Shown: piece after piece, positions 1 to 9,165 of the stretch
Position numbering within the stretch: position 1 is the stretch's first letter
How the letters are laid out: each line of letters starts with the position of its first letter
Assembly (NCBI GenBank): GCA_031628995.1
Contig: JAVLUO010000004.1
Location: 1 to 64,000, forward strand
Length of the DNA stretch: 64,000 nt
Reading direction: 5' to 3'
Source: Bacillota bacterium LX-D
GTDB lineage: Bacteria > Bacillota > DUOV01 > Zhaonellaceae
Translations under genes and position numbers: made by a program
Notes under the pieces: generated by a model
The model's input: only the letters and a program-made list of their open reading frames with translations
Database searches by the model: none
What the model was told of the DNA's origin: nothing

Positions 1-96
1 AAGTACATTAATTCTATTGAACCGCCGTATACCGAACGGTACGTACGGTGGTGTGAGAGGACGCTGAATTAATTAATTATTCAGCTCCTACTCGAT
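1..96 (+). mobile_element. Group II intron, 3' end (domains V and VI), cut by window edge
   Basis: The first 96 bases match the 3' end of a bacterial group II intron ribozyme. Domain V is a hairpin with CCGCCGTA and TACGGTGG arms and a GAAC loop (about 20-50), followed by the GTGTGAGAGG linker. Domain VI has GCTGAAT and ATTCAGC arms (64-86) and the CTCCTACTCGAT end, whose unpaired A lies seven bases from the 3' end. The same sequence recurs with a few changes at 30261-30355, so this is one of two copies in the window. Everything upstream, including any reverse-transcriptase gene, lies outside the window. The catalytic triad reads CGC, which is usual for group IIC introns. Confidence 0.88.
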
Positions 97-210
97 TACA
101 TCTTTACATTTTGCAAAACTAAGAAGTTACAAAATAATGGAAAGGCGACATTTGAGCGGCATTTTATAAAAATAAGCTTTCAGCATAATAGCCAAAAGCC
201 TTGGTATATC

Positions 211-285
211 TGGAGCTGATGGTGGGATTTGAACCCACGACCTGCGCATTACGAGTGCGCTGCTCTACCCCTGAGCCACATCAGC
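211..285 (-). tRNA. tRNA-Thr (anticodon CGU)
   Basis: On the minus strand the sequence folds as a complete 75-nt tRNA: GCTGATG and CATCAGC acceptor arms, a D arm with GGCTCAGGGGTAGAGC, an anticodon stem GCGCA/TGCGC around the loop CTCGTAA, and a T arm with GTGGGTTCGAATCCCAC. The anticodon CGT reads the threonine codon ACG. The terminal CCA is encoded (211-213). A promoter matching the vegetative consensus lies just upstream at 309-337, so the gene probably has its own transcript. Confidence 0.95.
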
Positions 286-308
286 AATCTTTACATGATA
301 CAGCATAT

Positions 309-337
309 ATGATAAATAATTATTTTTATATTGTCAA
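309..337 (-). promoter_or_regulatory. Sigma-A type promoter of tRNA-Thr
   Basis: On the minus strand TTGACA (337-332) is separated by exactly 17 bases from TATCAT (314-309). Transcription would start about 15-20 bases before the tRNA. The perfect -35 and ideal spacing fit a strong stable-RNA promoter. Confidence 0.75.
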
Positions 338-382
338 GAATAAATAAAAATAAGTAAAATACATAAAGTAAATAAGGAAAAG

Positions 383-423
383 AAGCCAAAACCCTAAGGT
401 TTAAGCTTCTTAAGGTTTAGCTT
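383..423 (-). terminator. Probable terminator of the small Cys-rich gene
   Basis: On the minus strand AAGCTAAACC (423-414) can pair with GGTTTTGGCTT (393-383) with one bulge, followed by a T-rich stretch. It starts three bases after the stop codon of the 45-residue gene. The loop is long, so this is only moderately supported. Confidence 0.45.
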
Positions 424-425
424 AT

Positions 426-563
426 TTATTTTGCTTGAAAGCAGCTAGGGCATTCCTTTGTTTTGGCACTATTTTCTGCTTTTAATTCCGGGAAGTTTTT
501 TTGGCATCCACCTTCGCAGTTAAACTGACAGTTATCCATTGGACAGCTTAATTTATTAGACAT
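426..563 (-). CDS. Small cysteine-rich protein, 45 aa
   Basis: A 45-codon frame starts at ATG 563 behind a strong ribosome binding site (GGAGGTGATGTTA) and ends at TAA 428-426. The product has six cysteines: one near residue 7, three spaced as C-x3-C-x3-C around 12-20, and a C-x2-C pair near 38-41. This pattern suggests metal binding, or a small disulfide or spore-associated peptide. I do not recognise the family. The strong binding site, Cys pattern and following terminator argue that it is real. It is divergent from priA, sharing the 564-703 interval. Confidence 0.68.
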   Translation of the reverse strand: MSNKLSCPMDNCQFNCEGGCQKNFPELKAENSAKTKECPSCFQAK

Positions 564-672
564 TTAACATCACCTCCTCCATTTTAATGTTCCACCTTCA
601 AATCAAAAAATACTATACTAATAATGGCGCTGCTGGTATCTGCTATCTTAGCTTTATGCTAAGGTTTAATTT

Positions 673-681
673 TGGTATAAT
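673..681 (+). promoter_or_regulatory. Extended -10 promoter of the priA operon
   Basis: TGGTATAAT (673-681) combines the TG extension with a perfect -10 hexamer. No good -35 is visible 17 bases upstream, as is common for extended -10 promoters. The transcript would begin shortly before the priA ribosome binding site GGAGG at 691-695. Confidence 0.55.
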
Positions 682-703
682 ATTTAAAATGGAGGGAATA
701 AAA

Positions 704-2914
704 ATGCCCTATGCCGAAATAATCATAGAAGTAGCTAATCGCAAATTGGATCGAGTTTTTCATTATAGAATTCCTGCAGAACTTGAGCAAGCTATTCGGC
801 TTGGTAGTAGGGTACTTGTTCCTTTTGGCAATAGAGTAGTAGGTGGTTTTGTAACGGGCTTCATAGAAAAAACAAATTTTGACAATATAAAAGATATTAT
901 CAAAGTAAGGAATGCTACTACCTTTTGCACCGAAGAGTTAATTAAGCTGGCCCATTGGATGGCTGAGTATTATATGTGTCCGTTAAGCACTGTATTGCAG
1001 GCTATGATACCTCAAGTTAACAATTATGTTCCGACACGGTCTGAGCAAGGAGTTAAACTTAGTATTAATTTGCAGCACCATGAAATTATGGCTAAATTTA
1101 AGAATGCCCCAAAACAAAAGGCTCTTTATGAGCAATTGAGCACTGAGGGGCATATGAAGGTTGCAGATTTACTTAATAAAACAGGTGCTTCTTTATACAG
1201 TTTAAAAGTTTTGGCCCAAAAAGGAATTGTGGAGTTCTATTCTTGGCAGGAAAAGGATGCTTTAACAGCTACAGAAGATCCGCTGCCTTTAACTGATGAA
1301 CAGCAAATTAGCTTAAAGTATATTAAAGAGGCAATAGATAAAAGGCAATTTACGACCCAATTGCTGTGGGGTGTTACGGGAAGCGGAAAAACAGAAGTAT
1401 ATTTGCAAGCTTTAGCTTATAACAGAGCCTATGGAAAACAGGCAATAGTTTTATTACCAGAGATTGCTTTAACGGAGCAAATGATTGAGCGGTATAAAAA
1501 AAGATTTGGTTCAGAAGTAGTGGCTTGGCATAGTAATCTTAGTTCAAAGAAAAAAAGTGAAGCGTGGGCTCAAATTGTCAGTGGTCAAGTATCAATTATT
1601 ATTGGGGCACGTTCAGCTGTTTTTACACCTTTTACCAATTTGGGACTAATTATTATAGATGAAGAACATGAAGGTGGTTATCAGCAAGAAACTGCACCTA
1701 AGTACCATACTCGGGAAGTCGCCCTAAAAAGGGGTGAATTGAATAAGGCAGTGGTTCTTTTAGGTAGTGCAACTCCTTCTTTGGAAACTGCTTATAATTC
1801 TAGCATCGGCCATTATCAATTGCTTTCTCTCAAAACTAGGGTAAACAGGAAGCCGTTGCCTGCAGTTAAGATTGTGGATTTAAGAGATGAACTTAGACAG
1901 GGCAATTTTAGTATTTTTAGTAATTATTTAAAACAGCAAATAAGTGTTCGTTTAGAAACAGGGGAACAGACAATTTTATTTTTAAATAGAAGAGGTTATA
2001 ACAGCTTTTTTATTTGCCGGGATTGTGGCTATACCATTCGTTGTAAGGCCTGTGATATTTCCCTAACCTATCATGCTTCAAGCCACGATTTGCGTTGTCA
2101 CTATTGCGGATACCGTCAGCCGGCAGAAAAAGTCTGTCCCAATTGCGGATCCTTAAGAATTAGGGGCTTTGGTTTAGGAACTGAAAAGGTGGAACAAGAA
2201 GTTAAAAGTCTATTCCCAGAGGCCAGGATAGTTCGCTTAGATAACGATGTTTCCAACAAAAAAGGGTATAGACAAGAGCTGTTAAAGTCTTTCCAGGAAA
2301 AAAAAGCAGATATTTTAGTTGGTACACAGATGATCGCTAAGGGTTTGGACTTTCATAATGTTACTTTGGTAGGCGTAATAAGTGCCGATTTTAGCTTAAA
2401 TTTCCCAGATTTTCGTTCTAGGGAAAAAACTTTCCAGCTGCTAACTCAAGTTGCGGGTAGGGCAGGAAGGGGAATTGTCCAAGGTGAAGTAGTTATTCAG
2501 ACTTATTTGCCGGAAAGCGACGTCTTATTATATGCCCAGAAACAAGACTTTAATGAATTTTATCAAAAGGAAATAATATTGCGTAAGGAATTAAATTATC
2601 CTCCTTTTTGCCATATTATTCGGGTATTACTAATGGGGGAAAATGAAGAAAAAGTTGCCAAAGTATGTCAAGGATTTGCTCAATTGATTACGTCTGAGAG
2701 GCCAGAAATACGGGATTTAAAAATTTTAGGGCCGGCGGCTGCTCCAATAACCAAATTAAATAATATGTTCCGCTGGCAAGTTATTTTGAAAAGTGAAGAC
2801 TTAGAGAAACTTCGACAATTTGTGGCTGCTTGCCTTAAAAGGTATCATGAACAAGATTATTTGGCAGGTCAGCTCCGTTGGAGTATCGACATTGACCCAA
2901 TTGGGATGTTATAG
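704..2914 (+). CDS. priA: Primosomal replication restart helicase PriA
   Basis: A 736-residue superfamily 2 helicase that reloads the replisome at stalled forks. The N-terminal 3'-end-binding domain (residues 1-100) is followed by the ATPase with Walker A GVTGSGKT (223-230) and DEEH (319-322). A zinc-binding insertion carries eight cysteines in C-x2-C pairs, and the helicase C half holds [12 protein letters not shown] and the QVAGRAGRG motif VI. The frame is open from 587, but I place the start at ATG 704: GGAGG at 691-695 is well spaced and the protein then begins at the usual family N terminus. It heads the priA-def-fmt-DUF116-rsmB operon, with def 14 bases downstream. Confidence 0.96.
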   Translation: MPYAEIIIEVANRKLDRVFHYRIPAELEQAIRLGSRVLVPFGNRVVGGFVTGFIEKTNFDNIKDIIKVRNATTFCTEELIKLAHWMAEYYMCPLSTVLQAMIPQVNNYVPTRSEQGVKLSINLQHHEIMAKFKNAPKQKALYEQLSTEGHMKVADLLNKTGASLYSLKVLAQKGIVEFYSWQEKDALTATEDPLPLTDEQQISLKYIKEAIDKRQFTTQLLWGVTGSGKTEVYLQALAYNRAYGKQAIVLLPEIALTEQMIERYKKRFGSEVVAWHSNLSSKKKSEAWAQIVSGQVSIIIGARSAVFTPFTNLGLIIIDEEHEGGYQQETAPKYHTREVALKRGELNKAVVLLGSATPSLETAYNSSIGHYQLLSLKTRVNRKPLPAVKIVDLRDELRQGNFSIFSNYLKQQISVRLETGEQTILFLNRRGYNSFFICRDCGYTIRCKACDISLTYHASSHDLRCHYCGYRQPAEKVCPNCGSLRIRGFGLGTEKVEQEVKSLFPEARIVRLDNDVSNKKGYRQELLKSFQEKKADILVGTQMIAKGLDFHNVTLVGVISADFSLNFPDFRSREKTFQLLTQVAGRAGRGIVQGEVVIQTYLPESDVLLYAQKQDFNEFYQKEIILRKELNYPPFCHIIRVLLMGENEEKVAKVCQGFAQLITSERPEIRDLKILGPAAAPITKLNNMFRWQVILKSEDLEKLRQFVAACLKRYHEQDYLAGQLRWSIDIDPIGML

Positions 2915-2928
2915 GGGGTAGAAGAATT

Positions 2929-3375
2929 ATGGCCATATATAATATAGTAAAAATAGGGGATCAGGTTTTAAGAGAAAAAGCAAGACCTGTACCCAAAATT
3001 ACACCAAATATTGAAAAATTATTGGATAATATGAGGGATACAATGTATGCTGCTAATGGAGTAGGTTTAGCGGCTCCCCAAATAGGTATTTTAAAGCAGG
3101 TTGTTGTTATCGATGTTGGTGAAGGTCTGCTGGAATTAATTAACCCGGAAATTAGAGATATGAGTGGGGAAGAAATTGATACTGAGGGCTGTTTAAGTAT
3201 TCCAGGCGTTCAAGGTGAGGTTAGAAGGGCTAGTAAAGTAACTGTAAAGGCACTAGACAGGGAAGGCAAAGAATTTACTATTAATGGCTCCGGGCTTTTA
3301 GCTAGGGCATTGCAGCATGAAATTGACCATTTGCACGGTATTCTTTTTGTGGATAAAGTTGAGCGTTTCGTATAA
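2929..3375 (+). CDS. def: Peptide deformylase
   Basis: A 148-residue metalloenzyme that removes the N-formyl group from nascent proteins. The three family motifs are present: GVGLAAPQ (44-51), EGCLSIPG with metal ligand Cys88, and HEIDH (130-134), whose two histidines complete the metal site and whose Glu is catalytic. The length fits the short type 1 deformylases. GGGGGTAG precedes the ATG. It lies directly before fmt, which adds the formyl group to initiator tRNA, the classic def-fmt pairing. Confidence 0.97.
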   Translation: MAIYNIVKIGDQVLREKARPVPKITPNIEKLLDNMRDTMYAANGVGLAAPQIGILKQVVVIDVGEGLLELINPEIRDMSGEEIDTEGCLSIPGVQGEVRRASKVTVKALDREGKEFTINGSGLLARALQHEIDHLHGILFVDKVERFV

Positions 3376-3401
3376 AAATTTTAAGTAAAGGAGTGTTAAG
3401 T

Positions 3402-4343
3402 TTGCGGGTAGTTTTTATGGGTACAAGCTCTTTTGCTGTGCCATGTCTAAAAGCATTGGTCCATACAGAGTACGAAATAATAACGGTAGTAACTCAACCT
3501 GACCGCCCAAAAGGCAGGGGAAACCAAGTTTATCCTTCTCCAGTCAAAGAATTATGCCTAGAGTTGGGTCTGCCAGTGTTTCAGCCGGATAAGGTTAAAA
3601 ATCCGGAAAATGTTGCCTATTTAAAAAAGCTTGCTCCGGAATTAATTGTCGTAGTTGCTTATGGACAAATCTTATCCTCAGAAATACTATCCTTACCAAC
3701 TTTAGGCAGTATAAATGTTCATGGTTCTCTATTGCCTGCCTATAGGGGTTCTGCACCAATTCATTGGGCCATTATTAATGGAGAAAAAGAAACAGGTGTG
3801 AGTACTATGTATATGACACCTGGCCTAGATAGTGGAGATGTTATTTTACAGCAAAAAGTTCCAATTGGCGCTACAACTACAGTAGGTCAACTTCATGACA
3901 ATTTAGCTGAAGAAGGCGCTCAATTATTGCTTAAAACCTTGGATTTAATTGCCCAAGGCAAGGCCCCACGTATTCCTCAGGATGAAACTAAAGTTTCTTT
4001 TGCTCCACCTTTAACCAGGGAAAATGAAAAGATTAATTGGACTCAATCAAATCAGCAAATTTTAAATTTAATTAGGGGCATGAATCCCTGGCCAGGGGCC
4101 TATACCACCCTTGAAAATAAAATCCTTAAGATTTGGGCTGGAGAATGTGTTCCAGATGAAAAAAAGGTACAACCTGGAACCATAATAGCTGCTAATAAAA
4201 ATGGCATATTGGTGAAATGCGGTGAGGGAGGATTAAAAATTACGGAAATACAACCTCAGGGCAAGAAAAAAATGTCGGCAGCTGCTTTTATCTGTGGTAA
4301 TAAAATTGACCTGGAAACTATATTGGGAAATGAAGAACAATGA
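3402..4343 (+). CDS. fmt: Methionyl-tRNA formyltransferase
   Basis: A 313-residue enzyme that formylates Met-tRNAfMet using 10-formyltetrahydrofolate. It starts with the usual RVVFMGT strand. The formyltransferase catalytic set is visible: Asn105, His107 in the VHGSLLP stretch, and Asp143 in GLDSGDV. The C-terminal third is the tRNA-binding barrel. The frame extends to GTG 3393, but TTG 3402 sits eight bases after AAAGGAG (3387-3393) and gives the canonical N terminus, so I prefer it. The stop overlaps the next gene by ATGA. Confidence 0.95.
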   Translation: MRVVFMGTSSFAVPCLKALVHTEYEIITVVTQPDRPKGRGNQVYPSPVKELCLELGLPVFQPDKVKNPENVAYLKKLAPELIVVVAYGQILSSEILSLPTLGSINVHGSLLPAYRGSAPIHWAIINGEKETGVSTMYMTPGLDSGDVILQQKVPIGATTTVGQLHDNLAEEGAQLLLKTLDLIAQGKAPRIPQDETKVSFAPPLTRENEKINWTQSNQQILNLIRGMNPWPGAYTTLENKILKIWAGECVPDEKKVQPGTIIAANKNGILVKCGEGGLKITEIQPQGKKKMSAAAFICGNKIDLETILGNEEQ

Positions 4344-5173
4344 ATACACGCAAACGTTTGTTTATTGGCTTACTACTGCTTAGTTTACTGGTAATCATCG
4401 CACTAATTTTTATGGGCTGGATGTTAGCTTTAAACAGTCATAAGCTGCTGAGTTATATTTTATTAGTGATTATGGGAACAATAGTATTATTCTTTCTTGG
4501 CGGGATTGCTTTGGGCTTAATGATCTTAATAGTTAATTTATGGCGCGCGAAAACTACTCCCTCTATGCAAAATTTAATCTCCGCAGCCATTAATTTTTTA
4601 TTCCCACTAGCTCTAAGCATTGGAAGAGCATTCAAAATTGAAGAAGAAAAAATCAAAAGATCTTTCATTATTGTTCATAACGAATTAGTACTAAATCAAA
4701 AACTATTTTTCAAGCCTGCCGATATACTTATCTTAGCACCCCATTGCCTACAATGGAGCGGCTGTCCTCATAAAATTACTTTAGATGTGCAAAATTGCAA
4801 GCGCTGTGAAAAATGTGTTATTGATAAGTTGCATGGAGTGTGTGAAAAGTATCATGTTAACTTAGTTGTGGTTACAGGTGGTACCTTTGCGAGAAAATTC
4901 GTCAAAGAAAAGCGTCCAAAGGCTGTAATCGCTATTGCTTGCGAACGTGATCTTACTAGCGGCATTCAAGCAGTTCATCCACTGCCTGTTATCGGAGTGT
5001 TAAATTTGAGACCGAATGGGCCTTGCTTTAATACAACTGTTAATATATCCCGGGTAGAGGAAGCAGTTTGTCATCTTCTTGAACAGCATTGTTTAAAATT
5101 ACCCTGCCAAAAGCCTTTTGAAATCAATTTACCTCATGGTAACCTACTTGTCAGGAATGTTGAGAAAGGATGA
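4340..5173 (+). CDS. DUF116 membrane protein with Cys-rich cytoplasmic domain
   Basis: A 277-residue protein that begins on the ATGA overlapping the fmt stop and ends four bases before rsmB, so it is translationally tied to both. Two hydrophobic segments occupy roughly residues 8-65. The soluble part has a cysteine cluster (a C-x5-C pair, then a C-x2-C-x2-C arrangement and more cysteines around 140-170) that suggests a metal or iron-sulfur site. The pattern matches DUF116, often found between fmt and rsmB in Clostridia. The biochemical function is unknown. Position hints at a role near translation or envelope assembly, but that is inference. Confidence 0.8.
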   Translation: MNTRKRLFIGLLLLSLLVIIALIFMGWMLALNSHKLLSYILLVIMGTIVLFFLGGIALGLMILIVNLWRAKTTPSMQNLISAAINFLFPLALSIGRAFKIEEEKIKRSFIIVHNELVLNQKLFFKPADILILAPHCLQWSGCPHKITLDVQNCKRCEKCVIDKLHGVCEKYHVNLVVVTGGTFARKFVKEKRPKAVIAIACERDLTSGIQAVHPLPVIGVLNLRPNGPCFNTTVNISRVEEAVCHLLEQHCLKLPCQKPFEINLPHGNLLVRNVEKG

Positions 5174-5177
5174 TTAA

Positions 5178-6533
5178 ATGATATCGGCTCGTGAAGTTGC
5201 CTTAAAAGTACTATACCAAATAGAAGTTGAAGATGCCTATGCTAATTTAGCTTTGAGCCATTACCTGGGACAACTGAAATTAAGTACTTTGGAGAGGGGG
5301 TTGGCTACCGAATTAGTATATGGTGTAACAAGAAGCCGAAATACATTAGACTGGATTTTAAGCCAATTTATAACTAGTGGGCTCAAAAAGCTGACCCCTT
5401 GGATAAGAAACATCTTACGTCTGGGGGTTTATCAGCTTTTTTATTTGAAAAAAATTCCCGAATCTGCTGCCGTTAACGAAAGTGTGAACTTAGCGAAAAA
5501 ATATGGACATGCTGGCACTGTAAAACTGGTGAATGGAGTTTTGAGGAACCTAATCCGAAAAAAAGCAAACATAGAATTCCCTAGTTTAGCTGACGATCCT
5601 GTTGGCCACATTAGTTTAAAATATTCACATCCAGCTTGGCTTATAGAAAAATGGTTAAAAGAGTTTGGAGAAAAGGAAACTATGGAACTTTGCCAAGCTA
5701 ATAATCAACCGTCTGCCAACAGCATAAGAACTAACACTTTAAAGACGACACCGGAGAGCTTAAAAGAACAATTGGAACTTCAAGACATTAAAGTTGATCA
5801 AAGCAGATTCGTTCCAGAGGGTTTGCTTATTAGCAATTTTTCTAACTTAGAAAACTTAGAAGGTTTTAAAAATGGCCTATTTCTAATGCAAGATGAAAGT
5901 TCCATGTTAGTTAGTTATTTGCTGCAACCAAAACCAGGCAGTTTTCTGATTGATTCTTGTGCGGCACCAGGAACCAAGACCACACATTTAGCTCAAATGG
6001 CTAAAGACGATTGTCAAATTATCGCCTGCGATGTGCATGAACATAAATTAGAACTTATAGCTCAAAATTGCCAAAGATTAGGATTAAAGAGCATTAAGCC
6101 TAATCTTTTAGATGCTAGAAAAATCGGTCAAGTCTACCAAGGACAGGCTGATTACATATTAGTGGATGCTCCTTGTTCTGGCCTAGGTGTTCTTAGAAGG
6201 CGGCCCGATGCCAGATGGAAGAAAAATCCTAAGCAGATCAAAGAATTAAGCATTTTGCAGTTAGAGATTTTAAAAGGGGTTTGCGGAGCTTTGAAACAAG
6301 GCGGGGTATTAGTATATAGCACCTGTTCAATTTCACCGGAAGAGAATATAGAGGTTATTAAAAAATTTCTCCATCTGCACCAAGAATTTAAGCTAGATAG
6401 CATCCGGAATTTACTGCCCTTTGAACTTACCAGAGATGAAGATATTTCCTTGGCCGAAAAAGGTTGCATGCAGTTCTTACCTCATGTTCATGGAACAGAT
6501 GGCTTTTTTATGGCACGTATGGTTCGAAATTAA
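5178..6533 (+). CDS. rsmB: 16S rRNA (cytosine-967-C5)-methyltransferase RsmB
   Basis: A 451-residue RNA m5C methyltransferase. The N-terminal 130 residues form a NusB-like RNA-binding domain. The catalytic domain shows the SAM-binding motif SCAAPGTKTTHLAQ, the motif IV DAPCSGLG, and YSTCSISPEEN in motif VI with the nucleophilic cysteine. It is the last gene of the priA operon. It converges on the M28 peptidase gene with only eight bases between stop codons and no obvious terminator, so read-through antisense is possible. Confidence 0.95.
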   Translation: MISAREVALKVLYQIEVEDAYANLALSHYLGQLKLSTLERGLATELVYGVTRSRNTLDWILSQFITSGLKKLTPWIRNILRLGVYQLFYLKKIPESAAVNESVNLAKKYGHAGTVKLVNGVLRNLIRKKANIEFPSLADDPVGHISLKYSHPAWLIEKWLKEFGEKETMELCQANNQPSANSIRTNTLKTTPESLKEQLELQDIKVDQSRFVPEGLLISNFSNLENLEGFKNGLFLMQDESSMLVSYLLQPKPGSFLIDSCAAPGTKTTHLAQMAKDDCQIIACDVHEHKLELIAQNCQRLGLKSIKPNLLDARKIGQVYQGQADYILVDAPCSGLGVLRRRPDARWKKNPKQIKELSILQLEILKGVCGALKQGGVLVYSTCSISPEENIEVIKKFLHLHQEFKLDSIRNLLPFELTRDEDISLAEKGCMQFLPHVHGTDGFFMARMVRN

Positions 6534-6541
6534 GTAAATTG

Positions 6542-7498
6542 TTATGGGAGAAAAGTATCACCCATAGAAAGTGCGGCATCGCTAAGTGCTCTAGATACTA
6601 AGTCAACTTGTTTAAAATTAACTTTGTCTAAAGAATCCTTAGTAGTATGATTGTTATTTTTCCAATCTACTGACATGACAGAAAGAGCATTTAAACCAAT
6701 GGATCCTAGGGGATAATGGTCCGAAGTTCTTCTGCTAGCTATGTCTAATGAAACATCTAAATCATATTGCAGCAGTTTAGTTTGAATTGTGTGAACAAAA
6801 GTACTTTTTTGGTTGCTTTCTATGATCATTTTCCCGGAATTAGTGCCAATTGTATCAATATTAATTGCGCCGATTATTTTTTCTTTAGGAAAAGGAAGGT
6901 GCTGAGCAAAATACTCCGAACCGCAAAGACCCATTTCTTCTGCTCCAAAAGCGATAAATACATAAGTAATATTTGTTTCGTGATCCCGGAGATTTTTCGC
7001 AATGGATAAAAGAGCAGCGATCCCGGACAAATTGTCGTTAGCACTAGGATAAACTTTATGGAAATTTATGCCTTGCCCGTCATAATGAGCACTAAGGATT
7101 AGATATTTATCTAGCTTACCAGGAATTATTCCAATTACGTTCTGGGATTGGAATTTGGCATGGCCCTGCCCCTTAAATTTTAATCTCCCTCTTTCATAAT
7201 AAGAAACTCTTTTAGGAATTAAAAAAGGCTGAAAATAAAAATGATTTCCTTCCCGTATAGGTGACAAATTTAAAGCAGCAAACTCCCTAGCTAATAGAGA
7301 GGCTGCTTTTTTTTCATAGTTTGAACCGGCTGCCCTTCCTTTGAGTTTTTCCAAATTTTGAATGACAGGACTTGCAACAATTTTAGAAGTAGTTGTTAAC
7401 TTTTGCTGAACTTCCTCCGATATAGATAGAGGATAACAAAATAAAGCAGGAATGATTAACATAATTAAGCAGAGTAGGGTTTTAAAAAATAGTTTCAT
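6542..7498 (-). CDS. Secreted M28-family zinc aminopeptidase
   Basis: A 318-residue protein with an N-terminal signal sequence (a lysine-bearing start then a hydrophobic core to about residue 25). It carries the M28 co-catalytic zinc site: His and Asp in SAHYDGQG, Asp in SANDNLSG, the Glu-Glu pair in FGAEEMGLCGSEYF, Asp in INIDTIG and His in RRTSDHYPLG. It probably trims amino acids from extracellular or envelope peptides, though substrate cannot be read from the sequence. Strong binding site TAGGAGG precedes ATG 7498. It is a single minus-strand gene between rsmB and motA, interrupting an otherwise plus-strand run. Confidence 0.88.
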   Translation of the reverse strand: MKLFFKTLLCLIMLIIPALFCYPLSISEEVQQKLTTTSKIVASPVIQNLEKLKGRAAGSNYEKKAASLLAREFAALNLSPIREGNHFYFQPFLIPKRVSYYERGRLKFKGQGHAKFQSQNVIGIIPGKLDKYLILSAHYDGQGINFHKVYPSANDNLSGIAALLSIAKNLRDHETNITYVFIAFGAEEMGLCGSEYFAQHLPFPKEKIIGAINIDTIGTNSGKMIIESNQKSTFVHTIQTKLLQYDLDVSLDIASRRTSDHYPLGSIGLNALSVMSVDWKNNNHTTKDSLDKVNFKQVDLVSRALSDAALSMGDTFLP

Positions 7499-7653
7499 TT
7501 ATTATCCTCCTAATTTATAAACTATTATATAGTTTTTTTATAACAAAATAAATTAGCCGCTAAAAAAGATTGTAAGATAGAAAGGGTTTCTCTATTATTT
7601 TGTCAAATTATTACCTGTAAGTGTCAATTAGTCTAATTAAGCGGGGGAATAGC

Positions 7654-8445
7654 ATGGACATAGCAGTTGTAGGTGGTATATTATTTGGAATTATTTCAAT
7701 AGTAATCGGTTATCTGCTTGAAGGAGGAGAAATTGGCTCTTTATTTCAGGTCACTGCGGCAATGATTGTTTTTGGTGGTACCATTGGTGCTACAGCGGTG
7801 GGTTACTCCGTAAGCGAACTGAAAAATCTTCCGAAAATACTTCAAGTAGCTTTATTTGGTAAAGAGCCAGATTTAATTGGCACAATTGATACTATTGTTA
7901 AATTAGCCGTCAAAGCTAGAAAAGAAGGGCTAATTGCTTTAGAAAGTGATTTAGAGAAAGTTGACAATCAATTTTTAAAAAAAGGATTACAGTTAGTTGT
8001 GGACGCTGCTGATCCAACGATGGTAAAGAATTCAATGGAGCTGTCCATTTATGCTACGGAACAAAGGCATAAGGTTGGTATAGGTATCTTCGAAGCAGCA
8101 GGTGGCTATGCGCCTACTATGGGTATTGTAGGTACAGTAATGGGCTTGGTTCACGTGTTGTCTAGTTTAAATGAGCCAGAATCCCTTGGCGGTGCCATTG
8201 CTGTAGCATTTATCGCTACTTTATACGGTATAAGTTCGGCTAACTTACTTTGGTTGCCTATTGCTGCTAAGCTAAAAAACAAAAGCCATAAGGAAACCAT
8301 GGTTATGGAAATGATGATAGAAGGTGTTTTAGCCATCCAAGCTGGAGAAAATCCAATGTTTATCCAGGCTAGATTAACCAATTTCTTAAGAGCTAAAGAC
8401 TGGGAAGCAGTAGGAGGTAAGGATAGTGCCGAGGCGAAAGAATGA
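7654..8445 (+). CDS. motA: Flagellar motor stator protein MotA
   Basis: A 263-residue stator protein with four membrane segments. Its proton-channel region around GGYAPTMGIVGTVMGLVHVL is the family signature, and a cytoplasmic charged loop lies between segments 2 and 3. The frame is open from 7621, but ATG 7654 has GCGGGGGAA just upstream and gives the standard MDIA-type start. The stop overlaps motB by 20 bases, so the two are co-translated. No other flagellar gene is in the window, so this pair is a detached motility locus. Confidence 0.94.
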   Translation: MDIAVVGGILFGIISIVIGYLLEGGEIGSLFQVTAAMIVFGGTIGATAVGYSVSELKNLPKILQVALFGKEPDLIGTIDTIVKLAVKARKEGLIALESDLEKVDNQFLKKGLQLVVDAADPTMVKNSMELSIYATEQRHKVGIGIFEAAGGYAPTMGIVGTVMGLVHVLSSLNEPESLGGAIAVAFIATLYGISSANLLWLPIAAKLKNKSHKETMVMEMMIEGVLAIQAGENPMFIQARLTNFLRAKDWEAVGGKDSAEAKE

Positions 8446-9157
8446 AGCTGAAAAAGATAACAGTGAGCGCTGGCTTTTAACTTATAGTGATTTAATTACT
8501 TTGTTAATGGTCTTTTTTATTGTTTTATATTCTATGAGCAATGTTAATGCCCAAAAATTTGAAGCCATGGCGGCATCCTTAAATGCTGCCTTAAACGGTG
8601 GGACGGCAGTTTTAGATGGGGGCTTTATCTCCGAGAACCCGCCTGCTATAGGTATAGAAGTGGAGCCTAATCAACCCGAAAATGCTTATAATACTGTAGC
8701 TGAAGAAATAAAGAAATATCTCAAAGAAGAGGGTCTGGAGCAAAAAATAAGCGTTACACAGCAGGAAAGAGGTTTAGTGGTCAGTATTCAAGATACAGTT
8801 TTGTTTCCTAAAGCATCAGCTGAACTTACTCCCCAAGCCCGCAAAACTATTAAGCAAATAGGTGGTATTTTACTGAAAATCCCTAGTTACATTAGGGTTG
8901 AAGGACATACGGACAATTTAGCTATTCATAATGATCAGTTCAAATCTAATTGGGAATTGTCTGTGCTTAGGGCAACTAGCGTAGTGCATATTTTGACTGA
9001 ACAAACAGGTCTTAACCCAAAATTAGTTTCAGCTATTGGCTATGGTGAGTATCGACCTGTTGTTCCTAATAATGGAGAGCGTAACTATGCTAAAAATAGG
9101 CGGGTAGATATTGTATTGCTAAAAACTGTTTATAATAGGGTTGAACCAGATAATTAA
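8426..9157 (+). CDS. motB: Flagellar motor stator protein MotB
   Basis: A 243-residue peptidoglycan-anchored stator partner of MotA. The single N-terminal membrane helix contains the ion-binding aspartate (Asp22, in TYSDLITLLMVFF). The C-terminal OmpA-like domain binds the cell wall, with the VEGHTDN and NRRVDIVL stretches. It starts at GTG 8426 inside motA behind AGGAGGTAAGG. Whether the ion is H+ or Na+ cannot be settled by eye. Confidence 0.93.
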   Translation: MPRRKNEAEKDNSERWLLTYSDLITLLMVFFIVLYSMSNVNAQKFEAMAASLNAALNGGTAVLDGGFISENPPAIGIEVEPNQPENAYNTVAEEIKKYLKEEGLEQKISVTQQERGLVVSIQDTVLFPKASAELTPQARKTIKQIGGILLKIPSYIRVEGHTDNLAIHNDQFKSNWELSVLRATSVVHILTEQTGLNPKLVSAIGYGEYRPVVPNNGERNYAKNRRVDIVLLKTVYNRVEPDN

Positions 9158-9165
9158 AATAGTAT

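Noticed and set aside
587-703. Upstream extension of priA
   Set aside because: No ribosome binding site, unusual composition, and it contains the operon promoter TGGTATAAT.
7499-7653. Sigma-D (motility) promoter before motA, based on GCCGCTAA
   Set aside because: No TAAA element at 15-base spacing; nearest match is at 11 bases.
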